A stretch of 64,000 bases of DNA, taken from the NCBI RefSeq assembly GCF_049897565.1, contig NZ_JAFCWM010000008.1, positions 129,873-193,872 on the forward strand, in the 5' to 3' direction. This document shows, one piece after another, positions 51,067-60,378 of the stretch. The DNA comes from JAFCUW01 sp049897565. Lineage in GTDB: Bacteria > Pseudomonadota > Gammaproteobacteria > Burkholderiales > Burkholderiaceae_D. The notes beneath the pieces were generated by a model. That model ran no database searches. It was not told where the DNA came from and saw only the letters and a list, made by a program, of their open reading frames with translations. Both the position numbers and the translations under genes were made by a program. How positions within the stretch are numbered: position 1 is the first letter of the stretch; the number at the start of each line of letters is the position of its first letter.

Positions 51067-53568
51067 ATGCAGAACAAGTTCGCACCTAGAAAGCACGTGC
51101 TCGCCTTATCCATCGCTTCGCTGTTCGCCAGCGGCAGCGTGTATGCCCAGGCCGCGCCGCCGGCCGAAGACATCGGCGCCACCGTCGTCGTCACCGGTAC
51201 CCGCGTTGCCAACCGCACCGCCCTCGACACCACCGCGCCGGTCGACATCATCTCGGCCGAACAGCTGAAAAACGCCGGCAACACCGAAATTACCCAGGCG
51301 CTGTCGATCGCGCTGCCGTCGCTGAACTTCCCGCGCCCAGGCCTGACCGACGGCACCGATACCGTGCGCCCGGCCACGTTGCGTGGCCTCGCGCCCGACC
51401 AGGCGCTGGTGCTGGTGAACTCGAAGCGCCGCCACTCGTCGGCGCTGGTCAACGTCAACGGCACCGTCGGCCGCGGCTCCGCCTCGGTCGACATGAACAC
51501 CATCCCGACGGCGATCGTGCGCACCATTGAAGTGCTGCGCGACGGCGCCTCGGCCCAATACGGTTCGGATGCCATTTCGGGCGTGGTCAACATCCGCCTG
51601 CGCACCGACCGCAGCGGCGGCGAGGCGAACGTGACGTACGGCGCCCGCATCACCGAGTATGACGTCGTCGCCGACGCGCCGCCAGCGGGCGCGAACTATG
51701 GCGCCGCGCCGAAGTCGCGCAGCCTGACCGATGGCCAGGCCGCCACCGTCAGCATGTGGAAAGGCTTGCCATGGGGCGAGAGCGGCTTCGTCACCATCGC
51801 CGCCGAATACAAGGACCAGAAGCACACCGAGCGCAGCGGCTACGACATGCGCGCCGCCTACAGTAAAATCAACGGCGCCTTCGATCCGCGCGAGGCGACG
51901 TTCAACCGCTTCGACACCTGGTATGGCGAGCCGGAAGTGAAACAGACGACCTTGTTCGCCAACGCCGCCAATCCGCTCGGCAATGGCGTCAAGCTGTACG
52001 GCTGGGCCAGCTACCAGAACCGCGACGCCAAGTCGGCCGCCAACATCCGCCGCGCGGTGCAGGACCAGAACGTCGCCTCGATCTACCCGAACGGCTTCAT
52101 CCCGTTCATCGTGCCGAACGTGGAAGACTTTTCCGCCACCGGCGGCGTGAACTGGACGATGGGCGACTGGGACATGGACGCCTCGCTCGGCTATGGCCAG
52201 AACAAGATGCGCTTCAATCTCGAGAACACGCTGAACCGCTCGCTCGGCGGCGCCAGCCCGACCAAGTTCTTCGCCGGCGGCTTCACCTACGACCAGCTGG
52301 TGCTGAACGTGTCGGGCGTGCGCACGGTCGCGATGGACAGCCTGTCCTCGCCGCTGAACGTGGCGATCGGCGCCGAAGCGCGCCGCGAAGGCTACATCCT
52401 GAAACCGGGCGAGCCGGATTCGTACCGTTCGGGCGGCTTGCTGCTGCCAAGCGGCGCGCCGACGCCGCCAGGCTCGCAGGGTTTCCCGGGCTTCCAGCCT
52501 GCCGACGCATCGGACACGTCGCGCACCGCGGTCGGCGCGTTCATCGACCTCGAAGCGAACCTGACCAAGCAGCTGCTCGCCTCGGTGGCAATCCGCGCCG
52601 AACACTATTCGGACTTCGGCAACAACGTCGCCGGCAAGCTGGCCGCGCGCTACGACTTCAGTCCGGCGTTCGCGCTGCGCGGCTCGCTGCAGAACGGCTT
52701 CCGCGCGCCGTCGCCGCAGCAGCAGGGTTTCGCCGCCACCTCGACCGTCTTCATCAGCGGCGTGCCGTATGACCTGACCACCTTCAAGCCGTCGTCGCCG
52801 GTTGCCGTCGCGCTCGGCGCCAAGCCGCTCGACGCCGAAAAATCGGTCAACATGTCGCTCGGCGGCGTGATGCGCTTCGGCAAGACCAGCCTGACTGTCG
52901 ACGCCTACCGGATCAAGATCAAGGACCGCATCGTGCTGTCGGAGAACCTGATCGAAGGCACCTTGCCAGGCATCGTCAAGTTCCTCGACGCACGCGGCTT
53001 CCGCTCCGGCGGCGGGCGCTTCTTCATCAACGGCGTCGACACCACCACCGATGGCGTCGACGTGGTGCTCAACATGCCGTTCAATGCCGACGGCGCCGGC
53101 CGCTTCGACCTGACGCTGGCGGCCAACGCCAACAAGACCGAAGTGACCAAGCTGCCGACCGCGGCGGCGCTGTCATCGTTCAATCCGGCGCCGGTGCTGT
53201 TTGGCCGCGTCAACGTGTTGACGTTTGAAAAGGGTACGCCGAAAAACAAGCTCAGCGCCAACCTGAACTGGAAACTCGGCCAGTGGGGCGCGACGGCGCG
53301 TGCCACCCGCTACGGCGAGGCAATTGCCCCGGGCACCACCGCCGCGCTCGACTTCACGCTGTCGGCCAAGACGCTGGTCGACCTCGAGGCGCGCTACGCC
53401 GTGTCGTCGAAAATGAACGTGGCGATCGGCGCCGACAATCTGTTCGACGTCTATCCGGACGCGTTCCCGCCGGCACTGAACACCACCGGCGCGGCGATGT
53501 TCTCGAACTACTCGCCGTTCGGCCGCTCGGGCCGCTTCGTGTACGCCCGCGCCAGCTACAGCTTCTAA
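51067..53568 (+). CDS. TonB-dependent outer-membrane receptor
   Basis: An 833-residue receptor. Signal peptide (HVLALSIASLFASGSVYAQ), plug domain (VVVTGTRVANRTALDTTAPVDIISAEQLKNAGNTEITQALSIALPSLNF ... EVLRDGASAQYGSDAISGVVNIRL) and a 22-strand-type barrel to the terminal aromatic YARASYSF. No convincing TonB box or N-terminal signalling domain is visible. The cargo is unknown: there is no siderophore or carbohydrate gene beside it. The 299-bp gap upstream (50768-51066) contains no gene, operator or Fur-box I could recognise. Confidence 0.92.
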   Translation: MQNKFAPRKHVLALSIASLFASGSVYAQAAPPAEDIGATVVVTGTRVANRTALDTTAPVDIISAEQLKNAGNTEITQALSIALPSLNFPRPGLTDGTDTVRPATLRGLAPDQALVLVNSKRRHSSALVNVNGTVGRGSASVDMNTIPTAIVRTIEVLRDGASAQYGSDAISGVVNIRLRTDRSGGEANVTYGARITEYDVVADAPPAGANYGAAPKSRSLTDGQAATVSMWKGLPWGESGFVTIAAEYKDQKHTERSGYDMRAAYSKINGAFDPREATFNRFDTWYGEPEVKQTTLFANAANPLGNGVKLYGWASYQNRDAKSAANIRRAVQDQNVASIYPNGFIPFIVPNVEDFSATGGVNWTMGDWDMDASLGYGQNKMRFNLENTLNRSLGGASPTKFFAGGFTYDQLVLNVSGVRTVAMDSLSSPLNVAIGAEARREGYILKPGEPDSYRSGGLLLPSGAPTPPGSQGFPGFQPADASDTSRTAVGAFIDLEANLTKQLLASVAIRAEHYSDFGNNVAGKLAARYDFSPAFALRGSLQNGFRAPSPQQQGFAATSTVFISGVPYDLTTFKPSSPVAVALGAKPLDAEKSVNMSLGGVMRFGKTSLTVDAYRIKIKDRIVLSENLIEGTLPGIVKFLDARGFRSGGGRFFINGVDTTTDGVDVVLNMPFNADGAGRFDLTLAANANKTEVTKLPTAAALSSFNPAPVLFGRVNVLTFEKGTPKNKLSANLNWKLGQWGATARATRYGEAIAPGTTAALDFTLSAKTLVDLEARYAVSSKMNVAIGADNLFDVYPDAFPPALNTTGAAMFSNYSPFGRSGRFVYARASYSF

Positions 53569-53607
53569 CTACTGCGCACCGGTTCGCCGGCAAGTCGATA
53601 AACATAA

Positions 53608-53630
53608 GGCCACCTTCGGGTGGCCTTTTT
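53608..53630 (+). terminator. Intrinsic terminator after the TonB-dependent receptor
   Basis: GGCCACC-TTCG-GGTGGCC with a UUUUU run: strong GC stem with the stabilising UUCG tetraloop, 40 bp past the stop codon. Confidence 0.95.
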
Positions 53631-53649
53631 CCGTTCGCGCTGCAGCGGC

Positions 53650-53802
53650 TTATTGCCCGGCGGGCGGCTGCCACAGTTCGATCCGGGTGCCTTCCGGATC
53701 GGTCACCCAGCCGAACTTGCCGTATTCGGAGTCGTCCATCTTGTCATCGACCTGGCAGCCTTCGGCGCCCAGCGCGGCCAGCAGCGCCACCAGGTCGTCC
53801 CT
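53650..53802 (-). pseudogene. C-terminal fragment of a VOC (glyoxalase-fold) protein
   Basis: Fifty codons on the minus strand read DDLVALLAALGAEGCQVDDK, then YGKFGWVTDPEGTRIELWQPP and a stop at 53650. This is the C-terminal half of a glyoxalase/VOC domain, with its Glu metal ligand in RIELW. Directly upstream in frame is a stop codon (53803-53805) and no start, so the first ~90 residues are gone. The rest of the gap to 53966 holds nothing recognisable. Confidence 0.7.
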
Positions 53803-53965
53803 TCATGGTGTCCGCCTCCGCGGTTGATGTTTGCCAAGCTTACAACACAAAAAGTTCCTCGTCCTCAAATCGCTTCGCTTGACGCAGATCACTGAGCGGA
53901 CCGCCGGATATCCGACAATGCAACTGTCGTTTCCACACGGAAATTCTACTAACAGGGCAGATGAC

Positions 53966-54781
53966 ATGGACTCGAACAAACTCAGCCGTCGTAATTTCAA
54001 CGTCGCCGCGCTTGGCCTGATGCTCGGCGGCGCCGCATCGACGGCGAAATCGTCCGTCATCCTCGGCGCCAACCGGCCCAAGACGTTCGTGCTGGTGCAT
54101 GGCGCCTGGTACGGCGGCTGGTGCTGGGACAAGGTGGCGCGCTCGATGCGCTCGCAGGGCCACGTGGTGACGGCCCCCACCTGCCCCGGCGTCGGCGAGC
54201 AGGCGCACCTGCTGTCGAAGGACATCTCGCTGTCGACCTTCATCACCAGCATCACCAATCACATCGTGTACCAGAGCATCAGCGACGTGATCCTGGTCGG
54301 CAGCGGCTTTGGCGGCGTGGTGATCAGCGGCGTGGCCGACCGCATCCCGCACCTGCTCAACAGCCTGGTCTACATCGACGCCATGGTGCTCGAAAGCGGT
54401 TCGTCGGTATTCGAAGCGCAGCCGGCGGCGGTGACGAAGAAGCGGCTCGAGCAAGTTGCCAGCACCGGCAAAGGCGTCGCCATTCCGCCGCCGCCCGCGG
54501 CGCAGGCCGGCATGGACAAGGACACGCTGTCGTGGGTGACCGCGCGCATGACGCCGCACCCGGTCGGCACCTACCAGGAAAAGCTGATGCTCAATAACCC
54601 GCTCGGCAATGGCCGGCCGCGCATCTACGTCGATTGCGTTGCTTCGCCGTTCGAGCCGCTGGTCGAGGTGAAAAAGAATTTGCGCCAGCAGGCAGGCTGG
54701 AAATGGGTCGAGCTCAACACGCACCACGATCCGATGATCACCGAACCGCAGATGCTGTCGGACTACCTGGTGACGGTCTGA
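53966..54781 (+). CDS. Secreted alpha/beta hydrolase with altered nucleophile motif
   Basis: A 271-residue alpha/beta-hydrolase-fold protein of the esterase / hydroxynitrile-lyase-like group. The N-terminus LSRRNFNVAALGLMLGGAAS looks like a Tat signal (SRRNF). TFVLVHGAWYGGWCWDKV is the oxyanion strand and the His near the end (THHDPMITEP) is in place. At the nucleophile elbow the sequence is LVGSGFGGVV, where relatives have LVGHSFGG: the usual Ser position (residue 114) is Gly and a Ser sits one residue earlier. It may be catalytically dead, or use the shifted Ser. The ATG at 53966 precedes the Tat motif directly. It overlaps the convergent gene by 44 bp. Confidence 0.75.
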   Translation: MDSNKLSRRNFNVAALGLMLGGAASTAKSSVILGANRPKTFVLVHGAWYGGWCWDKVARSMRSQGHVVTAPTCPGVGEQAHLLSKDISLSTFITSITNHIVYQSISDVILVGSGFGGVVISGVADRIPHLLNSLVYIDAMVLESGSSVFEAQPAAVTKKRLEQVASTGKGVAIPPPPAAQAGMDKDTLSWVTARMTPHPVGTYQEKLMLNNPLGNGRPRIYVDCVASPFEPLVEVKKNLRQQAGWKWVELNTHHDPMITEPQMLSDYLVTV

Positions 54782-55187
54782 ACCGCCGACAGCTGCGATC
54801 GACGATGCGGGCGATCAGCGCGCCGTCGAAGCGGAACTCGGTTTGTCCCTGCAAGTTGATGACGGTCCCGGCGCGCGGACCGTCCGCAATATCGACCGCC
54901 AGGCGCGCGCGGTAGGCGATGCCGATCACGGTGGCGCCGTCGGCCTGTTCGACCGAAGTGATGCGCTGCTCGCGCTCCGAGAACATCGACGTGGACTGCC
55001 TGGCAAGATCGCCGAATTCGCCGATGCCATTCGCCGCCGCCGTCAGCTGGCCGCCAGAGAAATTTTCGAACCGCACGTTTGCCGATAACAACGCCAGCAT
55101 GCCGGCGATGTCGAAGGCGTTATAGGCCGCCAGATAGCGCTCGATAGTCTCGATCTGGTCCGGATTGCTGGCTGATGTATTTTCCAT
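54738..55187 (-). CDS. SnoaL/NTF2-like fold protein
   Basis: A 149-residue protein with the NTF2-like pattern IETIERYLAAYNAFDIAGMLALLSANVRFENFSGG and later ADGATVIGIAYRARLAVDIADGPRAGTVINLQGQTEFRFDGALIARIVD. Such proteins are small enzymes or binding domains; substrate unknown. The ATG at 55187 starts the fold. Its last 15 codons extend into the end of the convergent hydrolase gene. Confidence 0.78.
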   Translation of the reverse strand: MENTSASNPDQIETIERYLAAYNAFDIAGMLALLSANVRFENFSGGQLTAAANGIGEFGDLARQSTSMFSEREQRITSVEQADGATVIGIAYRARLAVDIADGPRAGTVINLQGQTEFRFDGALIARIVDRSCRRFRPSPGSPTASAVR

Positions 55188-55227
55188 ACCTGCAAAGATA
55201 CTAGACAGGCCAGCATCTTTCAACCTG

Positions 55228-55740
55228 TCAGTTTTTCGCCTGAACGCCGCGCGCCATCTGCACATCATCGTAGAGCACGCCATCGACGAGCAAGGCTTGC
55301 GGCGCGCGCCCATAGACGGCAAATCCCATCGACTCGTACAAGGCAAGGGCGGACGCATTGCCGGAGGTGACGGCCAGCGTCACCTGCAGCAGCCCGGGCA
55401 TGGCATCGGCAAAGGCCAGCGCCTGCTCGAGCAGTTGCCGGCCCAGGCCCTTGCCGCGCCATGCCGGCGCCACATACATGCCGCCGATGAAGGCCTTCTG
55501 ACGCACCTGACGCGCGCTTTCGCGCCCCACGCCGACCACGGCCACGAGGTGTGCGCCATCGAAAGCGCCGAAGCGGTAGCGGCCGGAATCGGGCGCCATG
55601 TGCGCCTCGACGGTGGACAACGGCGTGTCGCACTCTTCCTCGTGGCTGGAGCTGAAGGCGGTGGGACTTTCACGCAGCGCCGCCAGGCGCAGCGACTGGT
55701 AGGCAACTGCATCGGCGGGTACAAGACGGCGGATCAGCAT
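55228..55740 (-). CDS. GNAT-family N-acetyltransferase
   Basis: A 170-residue GNAT: LIRRLVPADAVAYQSLRLAAL at the N-terminus, the acetyl-CoA loop YVAPAWRGKGLGRQLLEQAL (R/QxxGxG/A) and NASALALYESMGFAVYGRAPQAL at the C-terminus. Acceptor unknown. Reads as a stand-alone gene. Confidence 0.92.
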   Translation of the reverse strand: MLIRRLVPADAVAYQSLRLAALRESPTAFSSSHEEECDTPLSTVEAHMAPDSGRYRFGAFDGAHLVAVVGVGRESARQVRQKAFIGGMYVAPAWRGKGLGRQLLEQALAFADAMPGLLQVTLAVTSGNASALALYESMGFAVYGRAPQALLVDGVLYDDVQMARGVQAKN

Positions 55741-55794
55741 GATGTGGTCACGAATTAAAAGTGAACAATTTATCACGCTGCCCCGCCGCGCAGG

Positions 55795-57306
55795 CTACTC
55801 CCTTTGCGCCGCCGCCAGGCGGTCCGCTTCGCGCGGCGTCTGGCCAGGCTCCACCGGCGTCGAAACTTCCTTTGGCGCTTTCGGTTTCTCTTCCGGCGCC
55901 CTGCCGGTGGAGCGGATCGAAATGACCCGGTTGAGCATGTCGAACCAGAACGGCGCGCCCAGCGTGGCGGCTAGCGCGGTAATGAACCAGCCGAGAAAGT
56001 GCTGCAGCACGCGATCGACACCGTCGGCCACGTTACGCGGAATCGCCTGCCCGTTCTTGACCTGGGTGGGCGTGGCGTCCCACACCCAGCCGATCGGCAA
56101 GCCGAGGTCCGCCAGCTTGTCCTGCACGGCCGAAAATTGTGCGGGCAAGCCCTGGCGCACGTCGAGTTGCACCGAGCCTTCGGCGGCGCCGGCGGCGTTG
56201 ATTGTGGCGGTCGCCGTGGTATCGGAGAACACAGTGGCGACGTTGAATTCAACCTGCCGGTCGCCGCGTTTGACCAGCATCGTGGCCGGCCGCAGCATGA
56301 CGCCGGCGGTGTCGCTCGTCAGCTCGACGGTGCCGGTGCTGGCCGCGGGAACGTCGAACGTCAGCACACCCTTGTAGTCGTCGCCGCTGGTGACGCGGTG
56401 CATGCCGGCGCCGCTGGCCGCGTTGGTGGCCGGCGTGCGCTCGGCAAACGCTTTGGCCTGCGCCACCAGCGATTCGCGCGCGCCCGGGTAGGTCTGCAAG
56501 TGCTTGACGATGAGGACGGCGTCGACGTTCATGCTGACCGCCGCGGTGACGGCCAGCGCGGCCACCATCCACTGCGCGCGCCGCTTGTACCAGCCGCTGA
56601 TGCGGTCCATCGAATTGTTGAACCAGATCTCGATGTTTTCCTTGAACTTTTCAACGTCGTTCTGGGCATCGTCGAACAGCGCCAGCAAGACCATGCGCAT
56701 GCGTTCGTCGTGCAGGCCCTCGATCATTTGCCGCACGTAGCGGCTCTGCATGCTGTCGACCAGGTGCTGGATGTCGGCCTGCGCGTCGGCCACCGTGTAG
56801 GGCGCTTTGAGCCGCTCGCCCAGCGCCATCAGGTCTCTGCTGATGGCGTCGGCCAGCTCGGCGTGCGAATGGGCGGTGATCAGCGCGCGCAGCCTCGGCA
56901 GCGACTCGGCCAGCTGCAGCCGGAGCGCCTCGACGCTGGTGCCGCCGTCGCCGGCGGTGGTGACCAGATCCTGCAGCGTACGCCGCACCTCCCGTACGCT
57001 GGCGGCGCTGTCGTGCAGCAGCGCCATCAACACGCTGGCGAACGGCCGCGAAGCGATGTACGACGGCCCGGCCGAGCGCGCCACATCGGCTGCCGGCGAC
57101 TGGGCGGTGGAGCCGATCAGCGGATGGGCGTACAGGTCCTGCGCCCACTTCGATCCGAGCAGCCGTTCGATGCCCAGGCGCAGCCACTTGGCGCGCGAGT
57201 GCAGCGCGCCGGCGATCAGCTCGTTGGAAATCGTGACCAGCATGCTCACGAGCAGGAAGACGAAGATCAGGCCGATGATCGTGTCGAGGATTCCGGAACC
57301 AAACAT
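55795..57306 (-). CDS. Large membrane protein with extracytoplasmic insert, unknown function
   Basis: A 503-residue protein with a GGGAGG ribosome site just before the ATG at 57306. One helix at the N-terminus (IIGLIFVFLLVSMLVTISNELIAG), a long helical cytoplasmic-type region (residues 40-250), a second helix (AQWMVAALAVTAAVSMNV), then a beta-rich insert (residues ~300-390, VLTFDVPAASTGTVELTSDTAGVMLRP) resembling an Ig/BIG-like domain, and a C-terminal helix (FLGWFITALAATLGAPFWFDML). No family recognised. It is divergent from the vgrG gene at 57604, so a shared promoter region is possible, but a role with the type VI module is only suggested by position. Confidence 0.7.
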   Translation of the reverse strand: MFGSGILDTIIGLIFVFLLVSMLVTISNELIAGALHSRAKWLRLGIERLLGSKWAQDLYAHPLIGSTAQSPAADVARSAGPSYIASRPFASVLMALLHDSAASVREVRRTLQDLVTTAGDGGTSVEALRLQLAESLPRLRALITAHSHAELADAISRDLMALGERLKAPYTVADAQADIQHLVDSMQSRYVRQMIEGLHDERMRMVLLALFDDAQNDVEKFKENIEIWFNNSMDRISGWYKRRAQWMVAALAVTAAVSMNVDAVLIVKHLQTYPGARESLVAQAKAFAERTPATNAASGAGMHRVTSGDDYKGVLTFDVPAASTGTVELTSDTAGVMLRPATMLVKRGDRQVEFNVATVFSDTTATATINAAGAAEGSVQLDVRQGLPAQFSAVQDKLADLGLPIGWVWDATPTQVKNGQAIPRNVADGVDRVLQHFLGWFITALAATLGAPFWFDMLNRVISIRSTGRAPEEKPKAPKEVSTPVEPGQTPREADRLAAAQRE

Positions 57307-57603
57307 AGAGCCTCCCAAGAGAAGACAATCCGATTGCGTGCGCCCAAAGCCACGAATCCGATCCTACGCTTGAGCCTGGCAAGGTTCCTTTTTATCTGCC
57401 TGCTTCGCGAGAAAACGCAAAGGGTCGCCTCCTCAAATTACCCAACTGGATGATTGGCATGCAATCAAGGTGAGGCACTTCAGTGGATTGACTTTCATCA
57501 ACGTCTCGCTACTGCCTGCACGCAACAATGCCTGTTCGGCTCTGCGCCGAGAAAACGCAAGCTCACTCGCAAAGTTTTGCACGCACATCGGAGGAGCATC
57601 AAC

Positions 57604-60378
57604 GTGGTGCAGCTATTCCCGCGCTTCACTCAGGAAACGCGCCTGATCCGTATCACCACACCGCTCGGCTTAGATACAGTGCTGGTCGAGTGCATTCGCG
57701 GCGACGAAAGCCTGAGTCGCGGCTATCGCTTCGAGGTGGTCGTATTGTCCACCGACGCCAGAATCCCGCTCAGGTCAATGATCGGTCAGCCGGCCCTGCT
57801 CGAACTGCTAACCGCCATGCCGGCCATGAAATGGCGCCCCATCCACGGCCACATCACCTCGGCACAGCTGACGGGTGCCGACGGCGGCTTCGCGCGCTAC
57901 ATGCTCATCATTGAACCGTGGTCGGCATTCATGGCGTACGGCCGGGACAGCCGGATATTTCAGGACAAGACCATTTTCGACATTCTCGACGCCGTGTTCC
58001 AGGGCTGGCAGGGCTTGGGAAAACTGGGGCCGGCATGGCGCTACGATATTGCCGAACGCAGCGTCTATCCTGTCCGTTCACTCACTTGCCAATACCAGGA
58101 ATCGAACCTGGCTTTCGCTGAGCGCCTGTTACATGAGGAAGGTCTGTTTTACTTTTTTGAACACACTGCCGCTCGCGACAGCGACCACCTGGGCAGCCAT
58201 ACCATGGTCATCGCCGACCACAATGGCAGCTTCAAGGCAAACATGCAGGCCGAGGTACGCTTTACCCGTCCCGGCGCGGTCATGCGTGAGGACAGCATCG
58301 ACCGCTGGCAAACGACGTTCCGCTCAGTTGTATCGGAAGTTGCCATCAGCAGTTGGGATTACCGTTCCTGCGGTAGCCGTCCGGTCAATGCCAGCGCTGA
58401 ACCGGTCGGCGGGCCGCGGCTTGTGAGCAATGATGCCGCAGGCGCCTATGCTTACTCGACGCCGGCCCAAGGGCAGCGCATGGCCGACAGGCATCTGCAA
58501 GCGTTGTCTGTGGCACACGAAACCTACACCGGCGCCGGAACCGTGCGCACCTTCGCCCCCGGCTCGACATTCACGCTGCGCGATCATGCCGAATTTGACC
58601 ATGCCGACGACGACGCCGCGCGTACTTTCTTGATCATGCGGGTGCAGCACTTGGCGCACAACAATCTCAGTGCGGAGCTGCAGTCGACGATCAAGCGAGC
58701 GCTGGGACCGAGCCCGGTGGTGCCGGCCGATGCCGCGAGAACCGCCATCGGCGACCGACCGCTATACCGCAACCAGATCGACGCCATCCGCAGCGCCGTA
58801 CCTTACCGCAGCAGTAACGTCGACGGCCACGGCGTTCGCTTGCATCCGCGCCCCACTGTGAAGGGACAGCAAACGGCGATCGTCGTCGGTCCGCCCGGTG
58901 CGGTCACCTATACAGACCGCGACCACCGCATCAAGGTTCAGTTCCATTGGCAGCGCAATGGCGGCAACGACGACCTGAGCCACAGCCGCCTGAACCATCC
59001 GGCGCCGGCTGGCCACACCGGCGCACCGGCTGACGATCGCGCCGGCACCTGGGTGCGCATCGCTACGCCGCTGGCCCCGGTTGCCGGCGCCAATTGGGGC
59101 GCTGTTGCCGTGCCGCGAGTGGGCAGCGAAGTCCTGATCGATTTCATCGAGGGCAATATCGACCGTCCGGTCGTCATAGGCAGTCTGTACAACGGCAAAG
59201 GCCAGACCGACGCGCAGTACAACCAGCGCTCGCTCGGCGCCGGCGTCTCAACTGGCAACGCACCAGCCTGGTTTCCCGGCGAGAGCGGCGCGCACGCCCA
59301 TCCGGCGTCGCTATCGGGCATCAAGACGCAGGCGATGAGCAGCAGCCAGAATGGCGGCGGCGCGTACAACCAGCTGGTGTTCGACGACAGCGCCGGCCAG
59401 TCGCGCGTCGCACTGCAAAGCCATGCCGGCCCACACACCGGCAGCGCCGAACTGAACCTCGGCACGCTGCGCCATCAGACCGACAATCAGCGGCTTGACC
59501 CGGTTGGCTTTGGCGCCGAGCTCAAGACGGCGCACAGCGCCGCCCTGCGCGCCGGCCGGGGATTGCTGCTTTCTACCGATGTGCGGCAGGGCGCCAGCGG
59601 CGCTCAGCTTGACTCGCGCGAGGCGTTGGCGCAAGTCGAGCGCAGCCATGAACTCCAAATGGCCATGGCCAGCACGGCGCAAAAGCACAATGCGGTACTG
59701 AAAGACGAGCAGGGGCAAGCTGAACCCGCGCCGGCGAAACTGCCGGCCATCAGTGCGATAGCGGCCAGCGTTGACGCTCTCAAGGGCGTTGAAGACAAGG
59801 TCACCGCCTATGCCGAGCCCCAGCTGCAACTGTCGAGCGCGGCTGGGATCGCCGCTACGACGCCGGCCGATGCGTTTATCGCCGCCGGCAACACCAGCAG
59901 CATCACTGCCGGGCAAGACATCAACCTTGCGGCGCAAGGCGGCAGCTTTTACGCCATCAAGGCAGGCATCAGCTTGTTCACGTATGGCAAGGCCAGCGCG
60001 AAGGATAAGCCCAACCAGGAAACCGGAATCAAGCTGCACGCAGCCAGCGGCAAAGTGAGCAGCCAGAGCCAGTCGGATGAGACACGCATCACGGCCGATA
60101 AGGCGATCAGCGTTGCCAGCATTACCAAAAGCATTACCGCAGCAGCGAAAAATCATGTGCTGATGACCGCGCAGGGCGCCTATATCAAAATTGAAGGCGG
60201 CAATATCATGATCCATGCGCCGGGCAAGGTTGAGTTCAAGGCGTCGAAAAAAGAGATCGCTGGGCCAAAGAACGTGAGTCGCGAACAGCTCGTGTTGAAG
60301 GAAAGCGGGCAGATAAAGGGATGCGAATTGAAACTGGCATCTGCAACCGAAGCGGGAGGTGCAAGTGTCAAACGATGA
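57604..60378 (+). CDS. vgrG: Type VI secretion tip protein VgrG (with DUF2345)
   Basis: A 924-residue VgrG starting at GTG 57604, with GGAGGAG 7 nt upstream. The gp27-like part begins LFPRFTQETRLIRITTPLGLDTVLVECIRGDESLSRGY. The spike region carries TYTDRDHRIKVQFHWQRNGGNDDLSH, TWVRIATPLAPVAGANWGAVAVPRVGSEVLIDFIEGNIDRPVVIGSLYNG, and a DUF2345 stretch (QLVFDDSAGQSRVALQSHAG ... ISAIAASVDALKG) leads to a repetitive beta-helix tip (AGQDINLAAQGGS, SVASITKSITAAAKNHVLMTAQGAYIKIEGG). It is unlike the first VgrG in tip and C-terminus. It overlaps the adaptor gene by 14 bp. Confidence 0.95.
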   Translation: MVQLFPRFTQETRLIRITTPLGLDTVLVECIRGDESLSRGYRFEVVVLSTDARIPLRSMIGQPALLELLTAMPAMKWRPIHGHITSAQLTGADGGFARYMLIIEPWSAFMAYGRDSRIFQDKTIFDILDAVFQGWQGLGKLGPAWRYDIAERSVYPVRSLTCQYQESNLAFAERLLHEEGLFYFFEHTAARDSDHLGSHTMVIADHNGSFKANMQAEVRFTRPGAVMREDSIDRWQTTFRSVVSEVAISSWDYRSCGSRPVNASAEPVGGPRLVSNDAAGAYAYSTPAQGQRMADRHLQALSVAHETYTGAGTVRTFAPGSTFTLRDHAEFDHADDDAARTFLIMRVQHLAHNNLSAELQSTIKRALGPSPVVPADAARTAIGDRPLYRNQIDAIRSAVPYRSSNVDGHGVRLHPRPTVKGQQTAIVVGPPGAVTYTDRDHRIKVQFHWQRNGGNDDLSHSRLNHPAPAGHTGAPADDRAGTWVRIATPLAPVAGANWGAVAVPRVGSEVLIDFIEGNIDRPVVIGSLYNGKGQTDAQYNQRSLGAGVSTGNAPAWFPGESGAHAHPASLSGIKTQAMSSSQNGGGAYNQLVFDDSAGQSRVALQSHAGPHTGSAELNLGTLRHQTDNQRLDPVGFGAELKTAHSAALRAGRGLLLSTDVRQGASGAQLDSREALAQVERSHELQMAMASTAQKHNAVLKDEQGQAEPAPAKLPAISAIAASVDALKGVEDKVTAYAEPQLQLSSAAGIAATTPADAFIAAGNTSSITAGQDINLAAQGGSFYAIKAGISLFTYGKASAKDKPNQETGIKLHAASGKVSSQSQSDETRITADKAISVASITKSITAAAKNHVLMTAQGAYIKIEGGNIMIHAPGKVEFKASKKEIAGPKNVSREQLVLKESGQIKGCELKLASATEAGGASVKR

